Source: Cruorifilaria tuberocauda
Taxonomy: Eukaryota > Nematoda > Chromadorea > Rhabditida > Onchocercidae
Reading direction: 5' to 3'
Length of the DNA stretch: 64,000 nucleotides
NCBI GenBank assembly: GCA_013365365.1
Contig: JABVXU010000056.1
Span: forward strand, 1-64,000
This document shows, one piece after another, positions 36,701 to 49,886 of this stretch. The notes beneath the pieces were generated by a model. It was not told where the DNA came from. It saw only the letters and a program-made list of their open reading frames with translations, and searched no databases. How positions within the stretch are numbered: position 1 is the first letter of the stretch; every line of letters starts with the position of its first letter. The position numbers and the translations under genes are program-made.

Positions 36701-38179
36701 TTTGGAATATTACTTGGAATAGAAAAAATTGTTCACATTGCTACTGACACTGACGAAGTTATATTATTAAAGGGGTGGAATGGGAGCATATAGTTTCGTA
36801 AAGCATAAAATGAATGCTGTTAAATGAATAGATGCACTTGTAACAGGATGAAATATTACAGCCGTAGAAAAGTGAAAAAGGGGTCAGAAGAAAGATAACA
36901 TAAAACTTTATTGATCACTGTTTAAAAAAAAATTTGTTTTGTGTTCCCGTATTGGTGCCAGAGAGACGTTAAACGTTTTCATCATTCAACAGTAACATGA
37001 TGAGATGATAGTAGATTGTTGTACTACAAGAAATAATGCCCTACGGCAAAAGATTCAGTGGAATGGATATATATCATAAGAGCAACTATTGCTGGTGCAT
37101 AGATACGTATTATGAAATGAGAACAAACAATTTTATTCGGTTAAAGGATGTGATGAAAATATAGGGAGAGAAATTGCACAATTTCTACATAATATGGTAT
37201 ATTTGGTTATCTTTTCGTTTACCGTCAAACACAAGGAAAACAAACTCATTAATTCTTGAAGGAATAAAGCAAATGCCTTGGCAGGGCTAATTAAGAAACA
37301 ATGATAAAGCTTATTTAATAACGGGATTTCACCTGATATATTTTTGATTTTAGTTAATCGATAAGGGAAGGATGAACTGTATAATGATGTGCTTCCATCA
37401 TGGTTTCAATATGTTTCCCTTTCTCATATTTTTAAAGCGCAATGCATTACATTGTTACATTAGGTGATATCTGATGATGTCTAAAGTAAATTTTGAAGAA
37501 CATTAGATGATAATAAATGTTACGATAAATCTATCGGATAACGAATATATATGAAATATAGAAAACTTATTAATAGCAATAACGGTACTAATATCTTCGT
37601 TGAGTATTTTGATATTAAAAAAGAAAAAAAATTCAATATTTTAGACTTCAATAAACACAATATAAGTTTGGTACTTCAAAATACTACATTATTATTATTA
37701 CTAAGGGATAGCTGCTGATTGAATTCTAAAAATCATACGTTCCAGAACTTATGATTATCTTAAGAAATGTGATTTGAACGACTATGGATATTAATCGCAA
37801 GAAGAACGAAAGAAAAATGTGATTTAATTATTCAACCTCTACAAACTTCAACTAAGTTTCATCACTTACGACATAAAATGAAGGAAAATTTTCGGTACTG
37901 CTATTTAACTAATAATAGTAGAATAATTAAGGTAAGCATCCGATGACATAAAAAAATAATTGATTATTTAAGATATTAAATGATTGTCAAACTTAATTAT
38001 ATGAGAAACAACTCATGTCACCAAGTGGGATTTTGATCCCAAGAATACTCTTCATTTTAAATCAAGAAACAAACTATACAAAAAAAAAAAAATCGTTTCT
38101 TCATAATCAAAGAGTACAAAAATATTACGAATAAAGATTCCAAAGCATGAAAATAATGCAACTCACCGAGATCTTCCAT
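30728..38179 (-). CDS. pxl-1: paxillin (focal-adhesion LD/LIM adaptor)
   Basis: Ten exons total exactly 384 codons, listed 5' to 3' on the minus strand: 38179-38167, 35008-34891, 34637-34558, 34205-34124, 33796-33745, 33016-32882, 32340-32167, 32082-31987, 31568-31434 and 30994-30728. The N-terminus [20 protein letters not shown] is a classic LD1 motif; further LD-type helices are [24 protein letters not shown] and [15 protein letters not shown]. Four LIM zinc domains follow, starting at [30 protein letters not shown] and [10 protein letters not shown]. Paxillin links integrin adhesion sites to actin regulators; in nematodes it acts at muscle attachment structures. At 383 residues it is shorter than vertebrate paxillin because the LD spacers are short. 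Exon 2 ends in a GC donor (AGAAG|gcatat), and the phase agrees only with that site. The symbol is given by analogy with C. elegans. Confidence 0.94.
36590..36659 (-). CDS. alternative first coding exon of paxillin
   Basis: This lies inside the 3.1-kb first paxillin intron, on the same strand. It has an ATG followed by 23 open codons ([20 protein letters not shown] then YTN) and ends in phase 1 at a GT donor (CAAATG|gttcct). That is exactly the phase needed to join the exon at 35008 (giving YTNE-ALLSDL), the same as for the distal first exon. It would replace the MEDL start with a 23-residue Ser/Asn-rich leader and keep most of LD1. It implies a second, internal promoter. Confidence 0.6.
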
Positions 38180-40241
38180 TGTTCAGCAGATTTTTACGGT
38201 AAGTGTTCCGGTAAAGTAGAGTAATTCAAAATATGATCGAACTGTTGAATACGGTCTCATCCAATTCTTATCCATCTCTGGCTCTCCTATAGCGAAATAA
38301 TGATGTTAACACTATTAAAACCATATACGCTTTTTTGAACCACAAATCCCTATTCATTTTATCATTTCACCTTTTTAACCAAGAAAAAATTTTTACCAAT
38401 CTTTCAAAAAGCACTATATGACGAACAAATGACTGAATGGTATGGAATACTTTAAAATCTGGAATACAAAGAAGAGCTTTCCTGGAAGTAATAACAGATA
38501 AAAAAAGAAAATTACTGATTTCACAGGGACGATCTCATTTTCCAACATTATTTTCAGCACCCCGCAAACATCAACGAATAATGACAACCAATGATGACCA
38601 CATCGAGCTATTATCAAATTAAGAATCTCGGAAAGTTTTCAATCAATAAGTAATCATTTACACTAGATTCCCCATTGTAGCTAGTCTTTTTTCTCGACAA
38701 TCGCTTAGCATTGCCCAATATCACCGAATATCATGCAGTATGGGAGAAGAATAGTATTATTTTGGAAACATGTGATTCGAATAAAAATAGTCTATTAAGT
38801 AAGTAATGCAACACTGCAATCTTCATACTAACACGCATTCCATTTAACTCACATCAAGATTAATATATAACATGTCAGAGTATCAGTGCTATATTTTCCG
38901 TTTGCAAGTCTATCAAAGACTTTACTGCTACTATCTAAAACAACATTAATCATTACAAATGTTCATCCTCCAACCACTTCAAACATCACTTTAGCAATAT
39001 CATTTCATCAATAATAAAGCTATACTGATAATATTGGACAGCAAATCTTCTGTTTATAATTGGAATCAACATTATGTTACGCAACACATTCTCAATGAAA
39101 CAGCTACAGTGAATAATTTCTATTTATAACAGAACGGTAAGGCTAATGCAGTGAAGGAATGATTCACTTACAGTTACGATTGCTGCCACACGACTACACC
39201 AAAAAATTACGAAGGGAACAATCGAAGGTAAAAGTAAACAGTTATCTTTGCCCCTTTCGACCGCTCTTCAAGTGGATCTTTTTCAGCAAATTTATAAGTC
39301 AATATTAATAGCTAGCATGTAGAAGCAGACATATTATTTAATATATAAATGATATCAAAGTTAATCTGATTCCAATTTTTACTTTCCATTGTGCTGTTCA
39401 GAAATTTCTACTAAAAAAATGGCACAACATATTACGAAAAAGTTTTGAAACTTAGTTTCTGCATTACAGCAGAGATGTGTAATCTCTCTACAATGAAAAA
39501 TTTCCCCTGTAAAAAGGCATTTAGCGAAATTTATAGAAATAATGAATCGAAAACTTTAAAACCACGAATAACAGTAATATCACAAAATCATTGGTGGAAG
39601 CCATTTACCGAACTTGATACAGTAAACGAAGGTAGATATTTTTCTTAACATATAAAAACAAAACCCGTAAGAAACAAAATATTTTCATCTCATTAATAGA
39701 AATCATCATATATAACAAAGTATAAATGACAAACGACAGCTTTACACTTTCTCTCTGTACTATAAGAAATTTCAGAAAGGACGAAATCCTAAGTGAAGTG
39801 TTAGTTGTTTAGAGCAAAATTTTAAAGCCTTGTATTAAGCAAACCGGGAAAATGTTAGCTGTTTATAGCAAGATTTTAAAGCCTTATATGTTACCTACGA
39901 AAAGCAAAACAGTGGTGCTCAGCTACTTCTCCTATTAATCTCAAACAGTAAGCTCAAAAAGTACTCACAGATATGTACAAAGTCAGCGAAACAGTTTAAC
40001 TAGCAAAATCTATATGCTAAATCTAAATTAATAAAACGTGGTGAATTGTTTAGATGACTTTAAAGCAAAGGAAAAATATCTCCCAGATCTTCGCATTTGT
40101 TTTTTTGATTGTAAACTAAGATGTTCTGGATTATATTACGTAGATAACAGCATTGGTTTCATCTCATATAACTTTGACCATTATTTTCAACAACGACTGT
40201 ATATTAGCATAAATCATAACTTGAAATTAGAACGCGAAAAT
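38180..40241. other. intergenic region between paxillin and METTL16-like genes
   Basis: No exon was supported. It contains the paxillin distal promoter (left end) and the METTL16 3' flank (right end). A tandem duplication of about 52 bp lies at 39797-39893 (copies beginning 'gttagttgtttagagcaa' and 'gttagctgtttatagcaa'). Open frames near 39445 and 40038 show no family resemblance. Confidence 0.55.
39797..39893. repeat. 52-bp tandem duplication
   Basis: Two adjacent diverged copies share 'agattttaaagccttatat' / 'aaattttaaagccttgtat'. Non-coding. Confidence 0.8.
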
Positions 40242-43200
40242 CTAAGTTGATGAAAGCTGAACTGATTTTTCCAGTTTGACAAGTTGATTTCTGCAAAACT
40301 GCCATATTTGATGCAAACAGTGACGTGATCCCTCCAACCAGTATAATTTCAAGCAATGCTCAGACGGATATATTACTAATCGGAAACGAATTAATGGTTG
40401 CAATTCACAATCCAGTGGTGCATATGCCTGAAAATTAATGACTTATTCGTTATATCAAATAAAAAACAAACAATATCGTAACAAACTTGAAACTAACCTG
40501 CACGGATACATCACGTGTATCACCACCTTTCGTGCTTTCGTTAAATACTGTACATTCCGTGAAATTCCCAGCATTGCTATATTTGTCTTTGCCATCATCG
40601 CTATCCAAATTAACTGTGCAACCAACCTCAGTTCGACCATGACAATATCGTTTACTTAAAGGTGGGCAAACACCTGAGATTCTTTCCGCACGACGTTTCT
40701 GTCGCTGTTGTGACCAAGTGTTCCTGACAGCTTCACATAAAAAGCTACTGCTATCTTGTTTCTCACAAGATACCTATAAAAAATGATGCTTAAGAAAGGA
40801 TACACTGGGATAAAATACTTTCATTCATTATTCTAATCACCAAGAAACAATGTTGTGATTTATCTCAGATTTATTATAGTTTCATTTTGCCTACAATGAT
40901 TCTGGTATTTCACCACTCATATAGTAAAGAAAATTATGATACGGTAAATATGATTTGCATATAAAACTGGTCATCGAACCCTAGTTGGGATCAATAAATA
41001 GTAATAAAGTGAAAGAGCTTAAAATCATAGAACATACCTCTAGCAAACCCAATACTTTTCTTACCCAAGCGAATGAATTTTCTTTGCCATTCAGAACTGG
41101 TGGCAAATAAAGCTCCAGTGGTGGTACGCATTTTGTCAACTACAAATTAATCAAATATCACAAGTCTGAAAATGCTATAGCACAAAATAAGAAAGAAATC
41201 TAAATCAATCTAACCTTATCTAATTTTATTCGAGTTTCGAAAGTCCAAGCAAGTACCCAGCGATGTGTTTTTCCTTGATACAGTGTGATCACTGTTGAAC
41301 GTACACTTAAACAACGTCCTAGTTTTTTTCGGAGCTCAACAAGACTTGATTTCTTACCAACCATTGATGTATAGAGTCTATAAAAAAAAGTGAGAATTGC
41401 TTTAAAAAGTTAAAAACAAATACGAAAAGACACGCAACTTACTTCACAGAGTTTTGCAAAACGAAGCTATCTTCGATTAAACGAGAAACAAATGCGACTT
41501 CTCCGCCCTGAAATACAATCTATTTCAACAGTGTTTTTAGTTACGATATTAAGAGCCGAAATTTAAGCATTATGATTTGTTCAGTTTAACTTTCAATTTG
41601 GTGATTCTAATCATGCTGAAAGCAAAAAAGTAATGATAGTTCATCAATTCCATTATAGTTTTTGCTAAGTATAATTGTTTAAAATTGTGAGTGAAATTAT
41701 ACCGTAACAGCTACTTCATTACTCCGAGCAACAGTAGCTGAATGAGGTGCAGGGCGATCCATACAATTCGATCCCCCAACATTTGTTAAGACATTATCTC
41801 CTAAGTATCTGAATTTCTGCAAGAAAAGAAAAAAACTTTATTCAGAAATCCGCTAAAATTTTAATAGATAATGAATACCTCTTCAAATTCATCATATTCA
41901 TAAAACGGAGGATTACACATGCAGAATGCGAATTCGGTTTCTGGGTGGGAACGAACAACGTCCTGAAAGATCCAAATCCAAATCATAGCTAACTTCGCCG
42001 AAAAATATTAAATTAAACAAAATTATTACCTTAATCATACAGTCCGATGGTACTCGCACAACCTCAATTCTTTCGCACATACCATTTTTCTCTACATTTT
42101 GATTTGCAATCTAAAAGGAATAAAAGTCCATCATCAACATCTATGTAGCTGAATTTCACATTGCTTTTATGAAACTACAACCTCAATCGCGAAAGGATCT
42201 GCATCAGTTGCCAGAAATCTCCAGCCAAACTGTTTCGCGCCCAACAATGCATATACACATGATGCACCCGTCCCTGAACTTTTAGCAAGATGAGAAAATT
42301 TAATATTTTTTAAATTTTTTCGAAAAAATTATGATTCAACAACTTTATTGAAATCATAATAATGGCTCAAAATCAGCCATCATTATGATTGATATTGCTG
42401 AAATTAACTAGAGTAAGCTATATACTAAAGTATATCTTGAAAACAAGAAATATGGGGAAATCTATAACTACTATTGCTTATAATTTTTTGATTAAAAAGT
42501 CAATAAGAAGTAATGCAAGTAATATAGTATTCAATTATCAACAGAAAAATTCATACCATTGATAAGATTACCTATAAGTCTTTTAGGCACCGTTTAGAAA
42601 TCATTTATTACTCTTCACAGGTTAATTTCATATTTCTCACATACAACTATTATAAAACTTATATTTGAGACATTCAATCTTTTTTGGATGGATAAAAAAT
42701 ACTTACCAATATCAATGCCCAGAGCATTCTCGGAAATGCCATTTGCTTTTAATAAATCGTCAATGGAAAGAATATAATTAAGGCGTTGCGGTATACGTGG
42801 TACCAAACAATCAGGAGGTATATCAACATCTAATCCGAAATCACTGAGTAATAAAGTTCGAGCTAGAATCCGCACAGCATTTGTGTCACGGAAATTCATT
42901 TTCAGCTGAAAATGACAATCTCCTCACTAACAACACAAGGATCAAATGTTTGCAAAAAAAAAGAAAGCATTGCAGAAGTGGCTGATAAAAGTATCGAAGT
43001 ATGAAATGCACTTACAAACCATTGCATATCAAAGAACAGCATAGCATGAAGTGTCCAAAAATCCTATAATTAGTAAGAGAGAGAGCAACAATGTTAGCAT
43101 AACGTGATAAACATTTTACCTTCCCGTTAGAGCCAATATAGCAATGCGATCGAAACTCAACGAACTTATCAGCGAGTAAACTGAAATCCGGCGGTTTATC

Positions 43201-43242
43201 CTTGTATGGATTTCTAGGATGCATCTTTTCATTGAATGACAT
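40242..43242 (-). CDS. mett-10: METTL16-type RNA N6-adenosine methyltransferase
   Basis: Twelve exons total exactly 511 codons, 5' to 3' on the minus strand: 43242-43120, 43063-43016, 42905-42707, 42273-42182, 42110-42030, 41962-41879, 41816-41703, 41507-41443, 41377-41215, 41139-41038, 40773-40498 and 40427-40242. The start MSFNEKMHPRNPYKDKPPDF matches the METTL16 family N-terminus (M....MH.RN.YKDKPPDF). Then come LLLSDFGLDVDIPPDCLVP, RLNYILSIDDLL, the SAM-binding GIDIGTGASCVYALLGAK, and the catalytic NPPF motif (FAFCMCNPPFYEY). GGEVAFVSRLIEDS and TLYQGKTHRWVLAW follow. The family methylates U6 snRNA and, in C. elegans (METT-10), a SAM-synthetase splice site. The last 150 residues (exons 11-12) are less conserved and should correspond to the RNA-binding C-terminal region. 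Symbol by analogy with C. elegans. Confidence 0.94.
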
Positions 43243-44496
43243 GCAAGTTTCTATACTTGCGGTCTTCTACCTGGAATATTCCGTTGTTTAAACTTACTCA
43301 CAAGAACCAAACCCTCTCACGTCGTTGCGTAACCAATTAAAATGCACCAAAACTACCACGAATAACATCAAAGAATATAGGCCCAAAATGCAACAATCAC
43401 AGTTTCATGGAAATGTGAGATAAAGAAGGAAGAAATTAAATTGAAAGTTTTGGAAGTTCCAATAATTGAATGAGTAATACGCGTATGTTCGCAGTAAGTA
43501 GAAGTGAATGATATATAATAATGAAAGAGAGAGAAAGAGATAAACAGAAACATATTATCAATAATTAACACATCCAACAACATTGCCAAGAAAAAATTGT
43601 CAATTTAAAATGATGGTAAAATTTCAAACAATTAAAAAAGTACTGAGAGCTATTTTTTACCTCATTTCAGATTTGTTCGTTCATTTTTTAGCTATCAAAC
43701 TGGACATGCAACGGAATTTGTTATAAAGCTTACAGAGCCTGTTCGCTTACCTTCCATCCTTATACGATGAAGATTTGGTTGTATGCGATAAGCTTTAATA
43801 AAGGTATTTATTTATATCTATATATACGTATACTTTATTGACAGTTTATCGTATAAAATGTAATAAAGGCATACTTATATATATATACTTAATGTAATAA
43901 TTAGCGTTGTGGAATTACTCAACAAATACAGAATTGAATGGTAAAAAAGTTTGAAAGAGCAAATATTACAAATATAGACTTGTAGTTCTTTTTAAAATAT
44001 CTGTAGAATTTTTCAGTTATAAAATAAATGATGATAGTAACCGGTCTATTCCGATTTCTTCTATTCTGTAATTCAAATTTACTGCCCTCTTTTATCTCGC
44101 TGTTTAGATTATTTCACCAGAACTATCTTCATTCCGTATCTCCCATTCGAATATTTACAAAATTAAACTGTCTGCTTTTATACAAGCAAACAGCTTAATT
44201 TTGCAAAGATTTTTGCAAACAAGCTTTAATAAGGTTGACATTAATTTAAACTCTTATTCCTAATGAATTCAGATCATGTATTCTTTGGCCGTCAATTACT
44301 TTGTGATAATTTCTTGCTAACTAATAGTCTTAACTGATAAATCTTCAAATAATTTCTGCAATTTAGGCATTGTAATCTATGGCATATTTGGTTTCGAATT
44401 TCAAGCAAAACGACGGAGAAAGTTGTCTGTAGGAAGTACATAAATTTCTTATCATGAAAATGAATCATTAACGGAATGAAATAATTGTATTTTTAA
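43243..44496. promoter_or_regulatory. divergent intergenic region, METTL16 / EGF protein
   Basis: The 1.25-kb gap between two genes transcribed away from each other must contain both promoters. It holds short TA-rich runs near 43810-43890 ('tatatctatatatacgtata'). No exon was seen. Specific promoter elements cannot be assigned. Confidence 0.5.
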
Positions 44497-47400
44497 ATGA
44501 TTTTCATATACAGTATTCATATACAGTGGATAGTGATTGTAGAGTTGAATCGTAGTGTGTCATTAATGAGAAGATTTCATACCTTACCGAAAATACCGAA
44601 CATACCGGAAGCAAAACATCGACGGCAACAAACCAGTGATTTGGCGACCAATTTCGACCCTTGTAAAATTACACAACTTTGTCAAAATGGTGGTACATGC
44701 GTGTCAAAAAAAGGAGCGTAAGGAATTCGTTCATGCATTGTCGTTGTTATTATTTGTATCATAAATCATTTATAATTAATTAAATAATTACAGCTTCTAA
44801 ATGATTTTTAAGTACACAGTGATTAATTTCTTTTTCATAAAATACCTAAAAAATTTTGTTTTTTTGGAATATTCAATCTTCACATGCGTAAGATTTTTTT
44901 ATCACTATTTTTTTATTGAAAAATTGAAAAAAGCCTGATAAAACTAAATAGTGAATGGTTGAAGTACCAGAAAGAAAGATGTATAATGTGGAATGCGGAA
45001 TTACTGAAATTTAATTCTACATCACACTTAAGAAATTAAATTTAAAGCAAATCGATATAAATATAGTTAATGATATAGTTTACAGTCAAAAATTGCTCCT
45101 AAGCATTATTTTTCTGAGATTTTCTTTTTGTCGTAAATTTCTGTTGCGAAAATTCTAATTGAAATATATTTCTGAAATGAGAGAATATTAAATTATAGAC
45201 TGATAACTGATATATCGGATAGCTGAAATATTTACTAATAAAATTACAGAATTTAGAAGTGCAAAATTGTCCAGAAATTATTCATCCAAAATTTTAATTT
45301 AATGTAATTCATGACTTCACCTATATATCAGCTTATCATATAAGAAGAGCGGATGGAATGCAATTTTACGAGCATTAACGATTATCACATTATAATACCA
45401 ATGTATTTTAGCTATTACTGTCAGTGCCTTCCAACCCATTATGGAAAAACATGCGAATTTTTGGCTGATCAAACAAGTTGCGAAAAAAATTTGTGTCAAA
45501 ACGATGCGACATGTTACAGGTAATTTTGATGATCTGCAGAAAAATTTTATCAAACTACTCTTATCAGTGATAATTCTCTACATCTTATTCTATACAGAAC
45601 AAGTTGGAAGGATAATAAATATTTCAAAGCGATTAACAGTTTTTATTGTTTTCTTATTATTAACAACCGTAAGCTTCATTTACAGTATTCAACAAAAACG
45701 CCAGATCGTGACTACTGTAGAAGAAAGCAATGATATAAAAAATTTTACCGTTGATATCTATGATTTTAACAGTACAAAAGTGATGCAATGGGTTCAATAT
45801 GAGTATGTTTATTTTATATATCGGACAATAATTAATCGTATGCTTTCAGGTTTCAGACTTCAAGAATTATTTGTCTTGAATACCCTGAATGAATTTTCTG
45901 ATTCAGATGTTGGTGTCGGCAAGGTTTCACAGGTTCATTATGCGAGTATTCTGAAGAGTTGCGTGAATGTGAACAAGATTACTGTCTACACAAAGGAGTT
46001 GGAAAATTTATAAATCTAACAGATGGTACCACGCAATGTGACTGTCAATGTCAAGAGCATCATACTGGAAAACGAGTTCATATTTCACTTCTTTTTATTC
46101 CTGTTAAATAATCCGTCATCATTGCTTGTTGGAATCTCTTATTGATTAAATTAAATTGATTTTAGTTATAAATTTGGAATGAATATTTAACTTCGAGCAA
46201 ATATTATTTAATTATAGTGTGAAATTGTATTACCATGTCGAGATTACACCTGTTTTAACGGTGGTATTTGTGTGAACGAATTAGTGCTAAATAGTACTGA
46301 TGGAGAATTAACTTATAAGGCCAGATGCGATTGTCCGCCACGTAATGTTTACGGAGTAGCTGCTAGCTTTGAAGGTACTAAAATACACGTATCTATCTTT
46401 ACTCTTCATTTTCAGATAATACCAATTTTATTGTGCTGATATCAAGTATCTCTCTTTCATGATGACGCACGTTAAATGACGTATCGATGATTCTTTCAGG
46501 TGAACAATGTGAACGATTGATGGTTACTGATAATGAGCGAATTTATGACGAATGTTTCCCATGTCGAAAGAATGCGAAAAATTATGCAACTGATTGTTTG
46601 GATGAATATACTCAAAATACAACATTGCAATATATGAATGAGGTACGGTAGGCATGATACCTCTATGTGTCATATTACATTTTTTGGGTTACGGTAATTG
46701 AACGATTTTGATATATTTCTTCAGATTCTTGAAGCTTGTGGTAAACCGTGCGAATCTGCAGCACGATTTTGTCTCAACGGAGGTTTATGTGATGTCGAAG
46801 GACATCTTGGTAATACATTTACGAAGAATGATGTGAAAGGGATATAGTTAAGAATTCATTTTCTCAGCCATCTCCAGTTCTGTAATATTCTATTGTAAAA
46901 CTATAGCACTGTTACTTGTAATATATCCATCCACGTTGACAGTTAATGCTTTCCTTACTTTCTTTCATTTTCATCTCAACAAGTGAATCAGTCAATGTTT
47001 TCACTTGTAGAAATTGTATTTTAGGTGATGATAATATTACATCTTATATAATTCCTGTTTGTCAGTGTGTTGGCTTAGATGAAGGAATTTTATGTGAAAG
47101 ACATGTAAATTCGCCATGTGATGCAACTACATATGATCCACGCACGCCTGGTAAGATAATGATTAAAAGGTTTTAACAGTGGTACATGGCTCTTTTTCAG
47201 AGGAAAAATGTGGCGAGCATGGTACTTGTGTTGGCAAAACGATGCACGATTATGTATGCGAGTATGATTTCAATCTTTTTTCTGATATCAGGTGATTTTA
47301 TCTTATCCTAATGATATGAAGAAGAAGATAAATTAAAGTTGTCATAATGGTTGGACCGGAGAAAAGTGTGACATCGAGGAACCATGCTATAATCATGCTT

Positions 47401-49345
47401 GTTCACCTGGTAGTTTATGTGTTCCGGTACCCATCGAACAGCGTGAAAAATATTCTCTGGGATATACCTGCTTATGTGAGATAAATCAGGATCCTGATTT
47501 CACTGGATCTAACAATAGTATGTTTGCAAATTGTATTATTACTAAAATAACAATGCCTATTGCATTTGTATAACATTAATGTTCAAAATGCTACAATGAA
47601 GTATTATCATCAACATTTATTTGAAATTAATTTTAGTATAGATTATTTTTCTTCCTTCTTTTTTCTAAATCTAATTAGAATAAAACGTATTAAAAGTAGA
47701 ATAGCTTAATTTGAGCGGTCAAATGCATAAAAGCTGACTTTGGCGTATGTACTAATCATATGTGCAAGAATGACGGTCTTTGTTATCCCTGCGAAATATC
47801 CGATCTTAATGATTTCCAACTTTGCTCTGAAGAAGAAAAACGTCGCGGATTCAGGTTAATATATCGTATCATTTCATTTTCACTGATCATTGTACTTGTG
47901 GATTTTTTGAATTTAACTTCGTCACATGTAAAGAAACTATATCTATGAATTTTTTTTGATTTGTTAGCTAATTCGCTCATTTAACTGAAATAGATGTTTA
48001 TGTCCACATGGTCTACTGCCCCCATTTTGTGACAAAGATGCAGATGCATGTGATCGAAACAAATGTCAGAACGGAGCAGAATGTGCTGTCGATCCAGAGA
48101 ACGAATTTAATTACATGTAAGGATATTCCTAAATTATAGAACGATTCCATATAGCGATGCAAATACCTGCTGCGTCACATCGAAAACAATATGAGGTAAT
48201 CAGTTTGAATGTTTCAGATGCCGCTGCCGTCATGGTTTCAGTGGTACGTTTTGCGAACAACAGCTATCTCCGTGTGTAATGCAAGGTGAGAGAATGGATC
48301 GAGAAGGGCTAGGTTGCGGTAGTTAGCTACTTTAGTTATCGTACAACTGAAAAAAGCAGGCAATGAAAATATCAGAAATTAGAATTGATTAATTATTCTA
48401 ACGCTATTGACCAGAATCTATCATTAACAATCCCTAAAAAGAAGCATTTTGTATTTTCTCAATTTAGAATGACCATTGTGCTAGAAGTTTGTTAGTTAAA
48501 ACTGTTTTTAATTTATAACGATATAGGTTTACAAACTTGCATGATGGGTACTTGTATACAAGATACCACTTTTGTTCGTGGTTTCCGATGCAAGTGCATT
48601 GATAATTACGAGGGTGTCAATTGTGATTCAGTGAAGAGAACTGATATTGTTGGCTTCATTCGTGTATGCTTCGCTTTTTTAACAATTTCTAGTGCACTGT
48701 AGAACCGAGCTTACTGTTTACTGTTAACGACGAACAGTACAGATTACAATGATAAGCTTCTATAAGCTTGTACAATGATAAGTAATATGGTTCATGCACC
48801 GAAAAACTTTGTAAAAGAATCAGATGCAAACAATTATAAAATGTATAAATGAAGTCTGGCATCTATAGAGGAATTATTGGTGGACATATCCGTTAACTGT
48901 TGGACTAATTCTTACACCAACGGTCATTATTCTTACTATTTTATCGGAAAACCGTGCTAAGCGAGAGTATGAATATAAATTAGCCGAGCAGCAGTACTTG
49001 GAAGTAAGTTATCCACTTGACATTAATGATATATAGCTTGATGCAAGAGGTATTGCTTTTTTTACTTATTGCCACAATTCAACCTCGAAAAATCCCGTAG
49101 CTCTTATTTTCTTTATCATTTTCCCAGTATGTCAATTTTTACCGATAAGTATTAAATCTGAAAATTACCATACAATTTAGGAAGCTAAACGACAGAAAAA
49201 CATAAGTGAAAAAAGAAGCTCAGGCTCTGAGACTGGAAAAACGCAAACAATAGGTAGTGCAACTCGGAGGAGTAGTAATAGTATCACTGGACGACAGATC
49301 AGTTCCAGATCGGAACTAATCACTCAGATGGAAACATTTGTATGA
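44497..49345 (+). CDS. multi-EGF-domain single-pass membrane protein
   Basis: Sixteen exons keep frame to a 704-residue protein: 44497-44717, 45412-45519, 45686-45802, 45907-46075, 46218-46374, 46500-46642, 46725-46809, 47025-47150, 47201-47261, 47339-47517, 47734-47854, 47994-48116, 48218-48285, 48527-48663, 48869-49003 and 49181-49345. A hydrophobic N-terminus (IFIYSIHIQWIVIVEL) may act as signal sequence. About ten EGF-like units follow, for example CQNGGTCVSKKG, CFNGGICVNEL, CLNGGLCDVEG and CQNGAECAVD, with closing motifs such as CRCRHGFSGTFCEQ. One transmembrane segment (YPLTVGLILTPTVIILTIL) and a basic, Ser-rich cytosolic tail of about 75 residues complete it. EGF unit 2 is split by an insert of about 40 residues containing QQKRQ and acidic residues. 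The topology suggests a cell-surface adhesion or signalling protein. I do not recognise a specific orthologue; start Met uncertain. Confidence 0.85.
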
Positions 49346-49470
49346 TATGTAAGCACTGTTACTTTTTCGCTATATTTAAATATAAGAAATTTATTTTATA
49401 GCAGTTTTCTCTGACATTTATAAGTAAACGATATGTTGCACGTTCTTAGAAACAATTAAATACAACAAGC

Positions 49471-49474
49471 AAAA
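49471..49474 (-). terminator. Pol III T-run terminator of tRNA-iMet
   Basis: TTTT on the minus strand, 8 nt after the tRNA 3' end. Confidence 0.75.
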
Positions 49475-49482
49475 GGGAAGGC

Positions 49483-49554
49483 TAGCAGCGAGTGGTTTCG
49501 ATCCACCGACCTCTGGGTTATGGGCCCAGCACGCTTCCACTGCGCCACGCTGCT
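49483..49554 (-). tRNA. initiator tRNA-Met (anticodon CAT)
   Basis: On the minus strand the 72-nt gene begins AGCAGCGTGGCGCAG and folds into a full cloverleaf. The anticodon loop CCCATAA lies on a stem closed by three G-C pairs (GGG/CCC), the T loop reads ATCGAAA in place of TTC, and the first acceptor pair is A-T. These three features mark eukaryotic initiator tRNA-Met. The A and B box promoters are internal (TGGCGCAGTGG; GGATCGAAACC). There is no intron. It lies between the 3' ends of the EGF and ZNRD2-like genes. Confidence 0.97.
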
Positions 49555-49886
49555 GTCTCATTGCTGTGTGGAAGAAATCGCTTTCCAGATTAGGGCTTCA
49601 ATATGAAATGATATAATCCACTAACCGATCCAATGCTAAGAGTGATTTGAATTTAAGACTGCACAAAGATGCTTTAATATAATCAATTTATTAAACTCTG
49701 AATTAATACAAAATATATACTAGCAGTATATACCATTACAGAATTTAGAGGGAAGGCATAACATTCAATAAAAACAGTATAAACATATAAATGTAATAAA
49801 CTGGAATCCCAAACACTGATTGGGCAAGTACTAAGAAAATCTTCCGAATAGCGAGAAATTCATGCAGTGTCAACAAAAGAATCAAA

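Noticed and set aside
45441..46013. 190-codon open frame inside the EGF gene
   Set aside because: It reads across an intron and in the wrong frame for the EGF cysteines; the spliced model restores Cys spacing and phase over 16 exons.
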